Notes under the pieces: model-generated
Told to the model about the DNA's origin: nothing
Database searches by the model: none
Seen by the model: the letters and a program-made list of their open reading frames with translations, nothing else
Shown here: positions 29,096 through 37,404 of the stretch, in pieces
Layout of the letters: every line of letters starts with the position of its first letter
Numbering within the stretch: the stretch's first letter is position 1
Position numbers and translations under genes: made by a program
Source: Streptomyces pactum
Lineage (GTDB): Bacteria > Actinomycetota > Actinomycetes > Streptomycetales > Streptomycetaceae
Direction of reading: 5' to 3'
Assembly (NCBI RefSeq): GCF_002005225.1
Contig: NZ_CP019724.1
Span: 6,645,001-6,709,000 of the forward strand
DNA length: 64,000 nucleotides

Positions 29096-31144
29096 ATGAC
29101 CTCGAACGACGCCCCCCGTCCCGGCGCCCGCGCCGGCCGTCGGCGTGCGCTGGGGCGAGGACCGGGAGAGCCGCCGGTGGCTCCGCCGGTCCCGCCGCTC
29201 CCCGGGACGCACGAGGCGCCCGGGACGGTGCCGCCCGGCATCGAGCCGCCCGAACCCGCGGTCGCGCGGGCGGCGCCGTCCGAGGAGCCGGTGGAGACCA
29301 CGAGCTCGGAAGCCTCGCCGCGGAGTGACACGGCCGCTGCGGAGACCACCCGCTCGGCCACCGCGCCGGAGGCGGAGCGCGCCCGCACGGAGACCGGGGC
29401 ACGGCACGAGCCGAAAGCCGCGACGCCCCCGCGGCCGGGGACCACTCCGCAGCCGTCCGCCGTGGTGCCGGGGACCACTCCGCAGCCGTCCGCCGTGGTG
29501 CCGGGGACCACTCCGCAGCCGTCCGCCGTGGTGCCGGGGACCACTCCGCAGCCGTCCGCCGTGGTGCCGGGGACCACTCCGCAGCCGTCCGCCGTGGTGC
29601 CGGGGACCACTCCGCAGCCGTCCGCCGTGGTGCCGGGGACCACTCCGCAGCCGTCCGCCGTGGTGCCGGACGCCACACCGCAGCCGTCCGCCGCGGTATC
29701 CGAGGCCGCTGATGCGGCGCCCGGGCTGGCGCCGGGGGCCGGGCCGCGGTCGTCCCTTGTTGTGCCGGAGGCCGCACTGCCCCTTGTCGCGTCGGAGGCC
29801 GCCGAGGCAGTCCCCGCCGCAGTGCCGGGAGCCGGGCGGCAGCCGTCCACTGCGGCGTCGGAGGCCGCATCACCGCCGTCCGCTGCGGCGTCGGAGGCCG
29901 CTCACGCGACGTCCGCAGGGGCGCCGGGGGCCGGGCGGCAGCCGTCCGCCACGGCGTCGGAGGCCGCCGAGGCGGTGCCCGCGGTGGCGGCGGGAGGTGG
30001 GTCGCCAAGGTCCTCCGAGGCATCGCAGGGCGGGGCGGTGGGGTCCGCCCTCCCGGTGGGAACACCGCAGGCGTCCGTCGGGGTGGCGAAGCCCGTCGTC
30101 GCCCCGGGAACCGGGCCGCAGGCGTCCGCCGCCGCTCCGCAGGCCTCCCGGGCGGCGCACGGTCCCGCAGGCGGCCAGAGCCTGACGCGGGGTCCCGCGG
30201 AGTCCGGCGGGGCGGCGGGGGCCGGTGCCGCGTCCGTGACGCGTGTGGCTCCGCCGCGAGGCGGGGCGGAGTACCCGGCGGAAGCCGGAGAGGCGCCCCG
30301 CGTCCTGCCCGACGGCGCGCCCGAAGACAGCGGCGGCGGTGTCTTCAAGGTGCGGCTCGCCAACTTCGAGGGTCCTTTCGACCTGCTCCTCCAGTTGATC
30401 TCCAAGCACAAGATGGACGTCACCGAGGTCGCGCTGTCCAAGGTGACCGACGAGTTCATGGCGCACATCCGGGCGATGGGGCCGGACTGGGACCTCGACG
30501 AGACGACCGAGTTCCTGGTGGTCGCGGCCACGCTGCTCGACCTGAAGGCGGCCCGGCTGCTGCCCGCCGCCGAGGTCGAGGACGAGGCCGACCTCGCACT
30601 GCTGGAGGCCCGCGACCTGCTCTTCGCGCGGCTGCTGCAGTACCGCGCGTTCAAGCAGATCGCGGAGATCTTCAACGACCGGCTCGAGGCCGAGGCCCGC
30701 CGTCACCCCCGTACCGTCGGCCTGGAACCCCACCACGCCGAACTGCTGCCCGAGGTCGTCATCAGCATCGGGCCGGAGGGCTTCGCCAAGCTGGCCGTGA
30801 AGGCGATGCAGCCCAAGCCCCAGCCGCAGGTGTACGTCGAGCACATCCACGCGCCCCTGGTCAGCGTGCAGGAGCAGGCCGGGGTCGTCGTCGCCCGGCT
30901 GAAGGAGCTGGGCGAGGCCAGCTTCCGGGTACTGGTCGAGGACACCGAGGACACCCTGACCGTCGTGGCCCGCTTCCTCGCCCTGCTGGAGCTGTACCGG
31001 GAGAAGGCCGTCGAGCTGGACCAGGAAACCGCGCTCGGCGACCTGCTGGTGCGCTGGACGGGCGGGGACGGCGACACCGAGCCGGTGGTGACCGACGAGT
31101 TCGACCGGCCGCCCGAGAAGACCGAGGAGGAGCGGAAGGCGTGA
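29096..31144 (+). CDS. scpA: Segregation and condensation protein A with long repeat-rich N-terminal extension
   Basis: The protein has 682 residues from ATG 29096. The kleisin core begins at residue ~416 (VFKVRLANFEGPFDLLLQLI, then HKMDVTEVALSKVTDEF) and fills the C-terminal ~267 residues, the normal full size of ScpA. It links Smc heads and ScpB in bacterial condensin. The 415-residue extension is Pro/Ala/Ser/Thr-rich and includes seven exact PGTTPQPSAVV repeats plus later Ala-rich units. A much shorter start nearer the core cannot be excluded. The GTGA overlap couples it to scpB. The gene follows the RHH-like gene by 18 bp. Confidence 0.9.
   Translation: MTSNDAPRPGARAGRRRALGRGPGEPPVAPPVPPLPGTHEAPGTVPPGIEPPEPAVARAAPSEEPVETTSSEASPRSDTAAAETTRSATAPEAERARTETGARHEPKAATPPRPGTTPQPSAVVPGTTPQPSAVVPGTTPQPSAVVPGTTPQPSAVVPGTTPQPSAVVPGTTPQPSAVVPGTTPQPSAVVPDATPQPSAAVSEAADAAPGLAPGAGPRSSLVVPEAALPLVASEAAEAVPAAVPGAGRQPSTAASEAASPPSAAASEAAHATSAGAPGAGRQPSATASEAAEAVPAVAAGGGSPRSSEASQGGAVGSALPVGTPQASVGVAKPVVAPGTGPQASAAAPQASRAAHGPAGGQSLTRGPAESGGAAGAGAASVTRVAPPRGGAEYPAEAGEAPRVLPDGAPEDSGGGVFKVRLANFEGPFDLLLQLISKHKMDVTEVALSKVTDEFMAHIRAMGPDWDLDETTEFLVVAATLLDLKAARLLPAAEVEDEADLALLEARDLLFARLLQYRAFKQIAEIFNDRLEAEARRHPRTVGLEPHHAELLPEVVISIGPEGFAKLAVKAMQPKPQPQVYVEHIHAPLVSVQEQAGVVVARLKELGEASFRVLVEDTEDTLTVVARFLALLELYREKAVELDQETALGDLLVRWTGGDGDTEPVVTDEFDRPPEKTEEERKA
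29435..29698 (+). repeat. 33-bp tandem repeats within scpA
   Basis: Seven copies of a 33-bp unit (encoding PGTTPQPSAVV) start at 29435 and recur every 33 bp to 29665. A diverged eighth copy runs to 29698. The copies are nearly identical at the DNA level, implying recent expansion. The period is a multiple of three, so the frame is preserved. Confidence 0.95.
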
Positions 31145-31794
31145 GTGAGGAGACCACGGAGGCCGTGGGCGGGCCGGAGGCCGTCGCCGGCCTCGAACTC
31201 AGGCCCGCCCTCGAAGCCGTCCTCATGGTCGTCGACGAGCCCGCGACCGAGGAGCACCTCGCCCGGATACTCCAGCGGCCGCGCCGGCAGATCGCGGACG
31301 CGTTGCGCGAGCTTGCCGACGACTACACCGTCCAGGGCCGGGGCTTCGAGCTGCGCCTGATCGCGGGCGGCTGGCGCTTCTACAGCCGCCCCCAGTACGC
31401 CGCCGCCGTCGAGCGCTTCGTTCTGGACGGCCAGCACGCCCGGCTCACCCAGGCCGCGCTGGAGACCCTCGCCGTGGTCGCCTACCGCCAGCCGGTCAGC
31501 CGCGGCCGTGTCTCCGCGGTGCGCGGCGTGAACTGCGACGGCGTGATGCGCACCCTCCTGCAACGGGGGCTGGTGGAGGAGGCGGGCACGGAACCCGAAA
31601 CAGGTGCGATCCTGTACGTGACGACGAACTACTTCCTGGAGCGGATGGGCCTGCGCGGCCTGGACGAGCTCCCGGAGCTCGCGCCCTTCCTCCCGGAGGC
31701 GGCGGCGATCGAGGCCGAGACACTGGAAGGGGTCCCGTCGTTCGATCCGGACGCCCCGGATTCCGAGGACGCAGACGACAAGACGGAACTTTGA
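31141..31794 (+). CDS. scpB: Segregation and condensation protein B
   Basis: The protein has 217 residues. The GTG at 31141 overlaps the scpA stop. Two winged-helix domains are apparent (LRPALEAVLMVVDEPATEEHLA, then TQAALETLAVVAYRQPVSRGRVSAVRGVN, a family hallmark). The C-terminus is acidic. ScpB dimers bind the middle of ScpA in the Smc-ScpAB condensin complex. The TGA overlaps the rluB ATG (TGATG at 31792-31796). Confidence 0.94.
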   Translation: MSEETTEAVGGPEAVAGLELRPALEAVLMVVDEPATEEHLARILQRPRRQIADALRELADDYTVQGRGFELRLIAGGWRFYSRPQYAAAVERFVLDGQHARLTQAALETLAVVAYRQPVSRGRVSAVRGVNCDGVMRTLLQRGLVEEAGTEPETGAILYVTTNYFLERMGLRGLDELPELAPFLPEAAAIEAETLEGVPSFDPDAPDSEDADDKTEL

Positions 31795-32909
31795 TGCGAA
31801 GCAGCAGCGGCAGGAACAGCAGCGGAAACAACGGCGGGAGCCGTGGTGGCAACAGCGGCGGCCGCGGCGGGAGCAGCGGTGGCCGCGGTAACCCCCGCGG
31901 CACCGGTAGCAACCGCGAAGACAAGCAGGGCGGCCGTCCGAAGAGGCCGCGCCCGGAGGAGCGGCGCTACGACGTGGGCCCCGGCGCCACGAACGAGGGC
32001 CCGAAGTCGGGCCGCGGCCCCTCGGCGCGCGGCGGTGCCAAGGGCGGGCCGAAGAAGCCCCTGCAGCGGGGGCGCTCGGTCCCGGCCACGTCGCGCGAGT
32101 ACGAGACGCGGGCCGAGGAGCGCAACCGGGAGCGGTACGCGGGCAAGAAGGACGTCAGGCCGCCCAAGACCTTCCCGGGTGCCGAGCAGGAGGGCGAGCG
32201 GCTGCAGAAGGTCCTCGCGCGCGCGGGCTACGGCTCCCGGCGCTCCTGCGAGGAACTGATCGAGCAGGCTCGGGTGGAGGTCAACGGCGAGATCGTCCTC
32301 GAGCAGGGCAAGCGGGTCGACCCGGAGAAGGACGAGGTCAAGGTCGACGGCCTGACCGTCGCGACGCAGTCGTTCCAGTTCTTCTCGCTCAACAAGCCCG
32401 CCGGCGTCGTCTCCACCATGGAGGACCCGGAGGGCCGGCAGTGCCTCGGTGACTACGTCACCAACCGCGAGACCCGGCTGTTCCACGTCGGCCGGCTCGA
32501 CACCGAGACCGAGGGCGTGATCCTGCTCACCAACCACGGTGAACTGGCCCACCGCCTGACCCACCCCCGGTACGGCGTGAAGAAGACCTACCTCGCGCAC
32601 ATCGTGGGCCCGATCCCGCGCGACCTCGGCAAGCGTCTCAAGGACGGCATCCAGCTCGAGGACGGGTACGCGCGCGCGGACCACTTCCGGGTGGTGGAGC
32701 AGACCGGCAAGAACTACCTGGTCGAGGTCACCCTCCACGAGGGTCGCAAGCACATCGTCCGCCGGATGCTGGCGGAGGCCGGCTTCCCCGTCGACAAGCT
32801 GGTGCGCACCGCCTTCGGCCCGATCACCCTGGGCGACCAGAAGTCGGGCTGGCTGCGCCGGCTGTCCAACACGGAGGTCGGGATGCTGATGCAGGAGGTC
32901 GACCTCTAG
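31794..32909 (+). CDS. rluB: rRNA pseudouridine synthase (RluB/RsuA family)
   Basis: The protein has 371 residues; its ATG overlaps the scpB stop. Residues 1-~125 are a Gly/Ser/Arg/Asn-rich basic tail (SSGRNSSGNNGGSRGG-like), probably RNA-binding and disordered. An S4 domain follows near 133-190 (ERLQKVLARAGYGSRRSCEE). The catalytic domain has the active-site Asp in VGRLDTETEGVILLTNHGE, and later LHEGRKHIVRRMLAEAG. It isomerises a uridine in 23S rRNA. The last gene of the overlapped parA-scpA-scpB-rluB operon. Confidence 0.93.
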   Translation: MRSSSGRNSSGNNGGSRGGNSGGRGGSSGGRGNPRGTGSNREDKQGGRPKRPRPEERRYDVGPGATNEGPKSGRGPSARGGAKGGPKKPLQRGRSVPATSREYETRAEERNRERYAGKKDVRPPKTFPGAEQEGERLQKVLARAGYGSRRSCEELIEQARVEVNGEIVLEQGKRVDPEKDEVKVDGLTVATQSFQFFSLNKPAGVVSTMEDPEGRQCLGDYVTNRETRLFHVGRLDTETEGVILLTNHGELAHRLTHPRYGVKKTYLAHIVGPIPRDLGKRLKDGIQLEDGYARADHFRVVEQTGKNYLVEVTLHEGRKHIVRRMLAEAGFPVDKLVRTAFGPITLGDQKSGWLRRLSNTEVGMLMQEVDL

Positions 32910-32933
32910 GCGCCGCGAGGGTTGTGACGGGCC

Positions 32934-32977
32934 GGCCACCCCCTTTATAGTCGCAGTGACTATTAAAGGGGGTGGCC
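32934..32977 (+). promoter_or_regulatory. NrtR-type palindromic operator
   Basis: A 44-bp near-perfect inverted repeat runs from GGCCACCCCCTTTATAGTC to TGACTATTAAAGGGGGTGGCC. Its core TATAGTC-GCAGT-GACTATT fits the TAGTC/GACTA half-sites described for actinobacterial NrtR. It ends 4 nt before the Nudix regulator start, and its right arm includes AAAGGGGG, which would also serve as the ribosome-binding site. This implies autoregulation. Confidence 0.75.
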
Positions 32978-32981
32978 GCCT

Positions 32982-33701
32982 GTGCACGGCTACGACAAGC
33001 ACGCCTTCGAACCCTTCGCCGTCACCGTCGACCTCGCCGTCCTCACGCTCCGCGCGGGCGCGCTGCACGTGCTGCTCGTCGAGCGGGGGCAGGAGCCGTA
33101 CGCCGGCCGCTGGGCACTGCCCGGCGGCTTCCTGCTGCCGGACGAGTCGGCGGAGGAGGCGGCCCGCCGGGAGCTGGCCGAGGAGACCGGCCTGGCCGGC
33201 GTGAGCGCGCCGCACCTGGAGCAGTTGCGCACCTACAGCGAGCCCGGCCGAGACCCCCGGATGCGGGTCGTGTCGGTCGCGTTCGCCGCCCTGCTGCCCG
33301 ACCCCGCGGAACCGCACGCGGGCACCGACGCGGCCGAGGCCCGCTGGACGCCGTACGACGCGGCCCGCGACCTCGCCTTCGACCACGACCGGATCCTGGC
33401 GGACGCCCGGGAACGCGTCGGCGCCAAGCTGGAGTACACCTGCCTGGCCACCGCCTTCTGCCCGGCCGAGTTCACACTCGGCGAGCTGCAGCAGGTCTAC
33501 GAGACCGTGTGGGGCGCCGTCCTCGACCGGCCGAACTTCCGCCGCAAGGTCCTCGCCACCCCGGGGTTCGTCGAACCCGTCCCGGGCGCCGCCCGCCTCA
33601 CCGGCGGCCGTGGCAAACCGGCCGCTCTGTACCGCGCGGGCCCGGCCACCATCCTGCACCCGCCCCTGCTCCGCACCCCTCGGGAAGGGCGCCCCGCATG
33701 A
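32982..33701 (+). CDS. nrtR: NrtR-type Nudix domain transcriptional regulator
   Basis: The protein has 239 residues and begins with GTG 32982. An N-terminal Nudix domain has an intact box (GGFLLPDESAEEAARRELAE then ETGL, residues 48-71). A C-terminal winged-helix segment follows (FTLGELQQVYETVWGAVLDRPNFRRKVLATPGFVEP near 165-200), the NrtR layout. NrtR represses NAD-metabolism genes and releases DNA on binding ADP-ribose-type ligands. Because the Nudix box is intact, hydrolase activity is also possible. The upstream palindrome and the coupled ADP-ribosylglycohydrolase gene (ATGA overlap) support this assignment. Confidence 0.82.
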   Translation: MHGYDKHAFEPFAVTVDLAVLTLRAGALHVLLVERGQEPYAGRWALPGGFLLPDESAEEAARRELAEETGLAGVSAPHLEQLRTYSEPGRDPRMRVVSVAFAALLPDPAEPHAGTDAAEARWTPYDAARDLAFDHDRILADARERVGAKLEYTCLATAFCPAEFTLGELQQVYETVWGAVLDRPNFRRKVLATPGFVEPVPGAARLTGGRGKPAALYRAGPATILHPPLLRTPREGRPA

Positions 33702-34720
33702 CCACGGCCACCGTCACCAAACGCGCCGCCACCGGGGCGCTCACCGGACTCGCCCTCGGCGACGCGCTCGGCTTCCCGACCGAGTTCGACGACGTCCCGT
33801 CGATCCTCGCCAAGTGCGGCCCGTGGCGGGAGATGGAACTGCCCCGGCCCGCGATCGTCACCGACGACACCCAGATGACGCTGGCGCTCGGGAAAGGGCT
33901 GCGGACGGCCATGGACCGTGGGCTGCTCGGCCCCGAGCGCATGGAACGGCCGGTGCGCGAGGAGTTCGTCGACTGGTACCGGTCGCCGGAGAACAACCGG
34001 GCGCCGGGCAATACCTGCCTCGAGGCATGCCACCTTCTCAAGACCCCGGACCGCCGTTGGCAGGACGCCAGCCAAGTCCACTCCAAGGGCTGCGGCGCCA
34101 ACATGCGCGTCGCGCCCATAGGACTCGTCCCCGGCCTCAGTGACGAACAGCGCGCGGGCGCCGCCCAGTTGCAGTCCGCGCTCACCCACGGGCACCCCAC
34201 CGCGCTCGCCGCCTCCGATCTCACCGCGCACGCCGTGCGGCTCCTCGCGGAGGGAGCCGAGCCGACCGGACTGGTCGGACTGTTGCGGTCGTACGCCTAC
34301 GACAACCGCACCCGCTACCACCAGCGCTGGCTCGGTGACCTGTGGAGCCGCGCCCAGGACCCCACGCCCGAGCACTTCATCGCGCGCGGCTGGGACGAGT
34401 GCCTGGCGGTACTCGAGCGGCTCCAGCAGGCGGTGCGCACCGTCTCGCCGGAGACCGACCCCTGCCTCGCGGTCGGCGAGGGCTGGATCGCCGAGGAGGC
34501 GATGGCGGCCGGGCTGCTCTGCTTCCTGCTCTTCGTCGACGAGCCGCTGACCGCCCTGCGCCGCGGTGCCTGCACCTCGGGCGACTCCGACTCCATCGCC
34601 TGCCTCGCGGGCGCCTTCGCGGGCGCGTACCTGGGCGCCGACGCCTGGCCGGCCGGGTGGGCCGACCGCATCGAGTACCGGGATGACCTGCTCGCCCTCG
34701 GAGCGCTCTGGGACGCTTGA
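33698..34720 (+). CDS. ADP-ribosylglycohydrolase family protein (DraG-like)
   Basis: The protein has 340 residues; its ATG overlaps the nrtR stop. Family features are GALTGLALGDALGFPTEF at ~13-30, the metal-binding TDDTQMTLALG near 55-65, and a C-terminal GDSDSIACLAGAFAGAYLG carrying the second metal-ligand set. It removes ADP-ribose from an arginine or other acceptor on protein, or from a small molecule. It is co-transcribed with NrtR, which senses ADP-ribose-type metabolites, so the pair forms an NAD/ADP-ribose module. The specific substrate is unknown. Confidence 0.9.
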   Translation: MTTATVTKRAATGALTGLALGDALGFPTEFDDVPSILAKCGPWREMELPRPAIVTDDTQMTLALGKGLRTAMDRGLLGPERMERPVREEFVDWYRSPENNRAPGNTCLEACHLLKTPDRRWQDASQVHSKGCGANMRVAPIGLVPGLSDEQRAGAAQLQSALTHGHPTALAASDLTAHAVRLLAEGAEPTGLVGLLRSYAYDNRTRYHQRWLGDLWSRAQDPTPEHFIARGWDECLAVLERLQQAVRTVSPETDPCLAVGEGWIAEEAMAAGLLCFLLFVDEPLTALRRGACTSGDSDSIACLAGAFAGAYLGADAWPAGWADRIEYRDDLLALGALWDA

Positions 34721-34724
34721 GCGC

Positions 34725-34972
34725 GTGATCGACGCGCTGGACATCGACCTGGCCCCGGTGGTGGCCGAGCAGCCCTACCCCGTGCTGTTCGCCACCGTCT
34801 CCGGCGCCCACCTCTACGGCTTCCCCTCCCGCGACTCGGACGTCGACCTGCGCGGCGTGCACCTGCTGCCCGCCGCCGACCCGGTCGGGCTGCGCGAGCC
34901 GGAGGAGACGAGGTCGCGGATGTGGGACCGGGACGGCGTCGAGATGGACCTGGTCACGCACGACCTGCGCAA
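34725..34972 (+). pseudogene. Truncated nucleotidyltransferase gene (5' fragment)
   Basis: From GTG 34725 about 82 codons match a bacterial nucleotidyltransferase N-terminus: TVSGAHLYGFPSRDSDVDLRGVHLLP carries the G-S and DxD catalytic motifs, followed by EMDLVTHDLR. At about 34970 the similarity stops abruptly inside the domain (normal proteins continue for ~150 residues). The sequence continues as the antisense of a second, similar gene. It would be translated into a nonsense tail. It follows draG by 4 bp, so it was once the third gene of the nrtR operon. Confidence 0.8.
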
Positions 34973-35282
34973 CGGCGGGAGAGGAACGCGCCGCGCAGGG
35001 CGAGCAGCTCGCGGCCCGTGTTCGTCGGCGTGCTCGACGAGCGGGGAGTGCAGGCACTCCAGGATGTTCGGCTTCGCGCGCAGGGCCAGCTCGCAGAAGC
35101 GCTCCAGCTCCCACCCGAACTGCTCCTCGGCAGGGCCCTCGACCGAAGGCACGCGAACCCATGACACAGGCGTAGATCGTGTGGTCACGCACCAGGATCT
35201 CCGGCAGCGCCGGGGCCTGGGGGGCCGCCGGGGCCAGCGGGGTAGCCGGGGCCTGCGCGGCCGCAGGGGTGTCGGGGTGCAT
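34973..35282 (-). pseudogene. Degenerate nucleotidyltransferase gene (internal deletion, frameshift, lost 3' end)
   Basis: Read on the minus strand from ATG 35282: PEILVRDHTIYACVMGSRAFG is the usual N-terminal motif. The sequence then jumps frame directly into VEGPAEEQFGWELERFCELA and ALRAKPNILECLHSPLVEHA, skipping the ~30 residues that normally carry the DTDRRG catalytic motif. An extra C near 35010 causes a second frameshift before RELLALRGAFLSR, where the gene ends at the junction with the convergent fragment. Three lesions make it non-functional. Confidence 0.8.
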
Positions 35283-35304
35283 GCCGGGAGCGTGCGCGGA
35301 CGCC

Positions 35305-35703
35305 TCACGCCAGGCGGACCGAGTTTCCCCGCACCGCGATCCGCTCCTCGGGCAGCGGCCTCGTGGCCGGACCCCGCTCCACCGCGCCATCCGTGATGCT
35401 GAACCTGCTGCCGTGGCAGGCGCAGTCGACGGTGCCGTCCCGCACGTCCGACACGAGGCAGTTCTGGTGCGTGCAGACCGCCGAGAACGCCTTGAACTCG
35501 CCCTGCTCCGGCTGGGTCACCACGATCTTCTCGTCGGGGAAGATCCTGCCGCCGCCGACCGGGATGTCGCTCGTCGGCGCCAGCTCCCGACCGGGCGAGG
35601 CGGCCGAGGCGTCGCCTTCGCCGCCTTCGCCGCCGCAGCCCGCGACGAGCGCCGCCGCGCCCGTGGAGAGGAGAACCGTACGGCGTGTCGGGCTGTGGGG
35701 CAT
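35305..35703 (-). CDS. Tat-exported Rieske [2Fe-2S] lipoprotein
   Basis: The protein has 132 residues and begins with ATG 35703, with GGAG about 8 nt upstream on its strand. The N-terminus TRRTVLLSTGAAALVAGCGG combines a twin-arginine motif with a lipobox (VAGC, lipidated Cys23). A Ser/Gly/Glu spacer follows, then a Rieske domain with C77-x-H79 and C94-x-x-H97 as cluster ligands. Cys82 and Cys96 are placed for the structural disulfide. It is a small membrane-anchored extracytoplasmic electron-transfer protein of unknown partner. It is divergent from aroH. Confidence 0.9.
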   Translation of the reverse strand: MPHSPTRRTVLLSTGAAALVAGCGGEGGEGDASAASPGRELAPTSDIPVGGGRIFPDEKIVVTQPEQGEFKAFSAVCTHQNCLVSDVRDGTVDCACHGSRFSITDGAVERGPATRPLPEERIAVRGNSVRLA

Positions 35704-35846
35704 GTCGTCACTCCGGGGGTGCGGGGAAGAGAGGTTTCCGGCCGGGGTCAGCGTCTCAGGGGACGGGCGCCCCGGGCCGGTACGCGGCGGGCTGACTAGG
35801 CTGGACGGACCAAGAACCGATACGCACGTCAGCAAGGAGCATCGCC

Positions 35847-36209
35847 GTGGCGGTACGAGCGGTCCGGGGCGCCGTCCAACTGGAACGGGACGAGGCCGGG
35901 CACATGGACGAGCAGGTCGCGGCCCTGCTGACCGCCGTCCTGGAGCGCAACGGCCTGACCGGTGACGACCTGATCAGCATCTGGTTCACGGCCACCCCCG
36001 ACCTGCACAGCGACTTCCCGGCCGCCGCGGCCCGCAAGCTCGGCATCACCGACGTCCCGCTGATCTGCGCCCAGGAGCTGGACATCGAGGGCGCCATGCC
36101 CCGCGTCGTCCGGGTCCTCGCCCACATCGAGTCCGACCGGCCCCGTGCCGAGATCGCCCACGTCTACCTCGGCGCCGCCGCGGCCCTGCGCAAGGACATC
36201 GCCCAGTGA
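35847..36209 (+). CDS. aroH: Chorismate mutase, AroH class
   Basis: The protein has 120 residues. GTG 35847 follows AAGGAG at 35835-35840. The small trimeric AroH fold is indicated by VRAVRGAVQLERDEAGHMDEQ, IWFTATPDLHSDFPAAAARKLG and the C-terminal HVYLGAAAALRKD. Catalytic Arg residues lie near 4 and 7 and around 88-92 (MPRVVRVLAHI). It rearranges chorismate to prephenate, the substrate of the next enzyme. The stop overlaps the tyrA GTG (GTGA at 36206-36209), so the two steps are translationally coupled. Confidence 0.94.
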   Translation: MAVRAVRGAVQLERDEAGHMDEQVAALLTAVLERNGLTGDDLISIWFTATPDLHSDFPAAAARKLGITDVPLICAQELDIEGAMPRVVRVLAHIESDRPRAEIAHVYLGAAAALRKDIAQ

Positions 36210-37291
36210 GAACCGCACTCGTCATCGGCACCGGCCTCATCGGCACCTCCGCCGCCCTCGCCCTGACCCGGCGGGGCGTCACCGTCCACCTGGCCGACCG
36301 CGACCCCGAGCAGGCCCGTACGGCCGCCGCGCTCGGCGCCGGCACGGACGAGGCACCGGACGGGCCGGTCGACCTCGCCGTCGTCGCCGCCCCTCCCGCC
36401 CTGGTGGCCGGCGTGCTCGCCGACGCCATGGAGCGCGGCGCCGCCCGCGGGTACATCGACGTGGCCAGCGTCAAGGGCGGCCCCCGGCGCGAGCTGGAGG
36501 CGCGGGGGCTGGACCTGACGGCGTACATCGGCACGCACCCCATGTCCGGCCGCGAGAAGTCCGGACCGCTGGCCGCCACCGGTGACCTCTTCGAGGGCCG
36601 CCCCTGGGTGCTGACCCCGACCCGGGACACCGACACCGAGGTGCTGAACCTCGCCCTGGAGCTGGTCTCGCACTGCAGCGCGGTGCCGGTGGTGATGGAC
36701 GCGGACGCCCACGACCGTGCCGTGGCGCTCGTCTCCCACATGCCCCACCTGGTCTCCAGCATGGTCGCGGCCCGGCTCGAGCACGCCGAGGAGGCCGCCG
36801 TACGGCTGTGCGGGCAGGGCATCCGCGACGTGACCCGGATCGCCGCCTCCGACCCCCGGATGTGGATCGACATCCTCGCCGCCAACCCCGGACCGGTCGC
36901 CGACCTGCTCACCGACGTCGCCGCCGACCTGGAGGAGACGGTGCGGGCCCTGCGCGCCCTGCAGTCCTCCGACGAGGACAAGCGCCGCGAGGGCGGCACC
37001 GGCATCGCCGAGGTGCTGCGGCGCGGCAACGCCGGGCAGGTACGGGTCCCGGGCAAGCACGGCAGCGCACCGAGGGCCTACGAGACCGTGGCGGTCCTCA
37101 TCGACGACCAGCCCGGCCAACTGGCCCGCATCTTCGCGGACGCGGGACGGGCCGGGGTCAACATCGAGGACGTACGGATCGAGCACGCGACCGGGCAGCA
37201 GGCCGGTCTGACGCAGCTCATGGTCGAGCCCCAGGCCGCTCCGGTGCTGACGGCGGCCCTCAGGGAAAGGGGCTGGGCGATCAGGCAGTGA
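36206..37291 (+). CDS. tyrA: Prephenate dehydrogenase with C-terminal ACT domain
   Basis: The protein has 361 residues and begins with GTG 36206. An N-terminal NAD-binding GTGLIGTSAAL is at ~6-16. The catalytic-domain His-containing GTHPMSGREKSG is near 109-120 and SHMPHLVSSMVAARL near 178. A C-terminal ACT domain at ~290-355 (AVLIDDQPGQLARIFADAGR, then AGVNIEDVRIEH) probably gives feedback control by tyrosine. It converts prephenate to 4-hydroxyphenylpyruvate for tyrosine synthesis. It forms a two-gene unit with aroH; cmk follows after a 113-bp gap. Confidence 0.94.
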   Translation: MRTALVIGTGLIGTSAALALTRRGVTVHLADRDPEQARTAAALGAGTDEAPDGPVDLAVVAAPPALVAGVLADAMERGAARGYIDVASVKGGPRRELEARGLDLTAYIGTHPMSGREKSGPLAATGDLFEGRPWVLTPTRDTDTEVLNLALELVSHCSAVPVVMDADAHDRAVALVSHMPHLVSSMVAARLEHAEEAAVRLCGQGIRDVTRIAASDPRMWIDILAANPGPVADLLTDVAADLEETVRALRALQSSDEDKRREGGTGIAEVLRRGNAGQVRVPGKHGSAPRAYETVAVLIDDQPGQLARIFADAGRAGVNIEDVRIEHATGQQAGLTQLMVEPQAAPVLTAALRERGWAIRQ

Positions 37292-37404
37292 CGACCGGGT
37301 CCCGGGCGGCTGTCGGAGGGGTCCCGCGGAGCCAGTAACCTTGTGCGGGACGCGTTCGCGTCCCGCACCCCACCCACCGCACCGCACCAGGAAGGTGTCC
37401 CCTC

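Noticed and set aside
29145..30185. Alternative-frame Arg/Pro-rich reading frame within scpA
   Set aside because: A shadow of the 33-bp repeat; the ScpA frame leads directly into the conserved kleisin domain.
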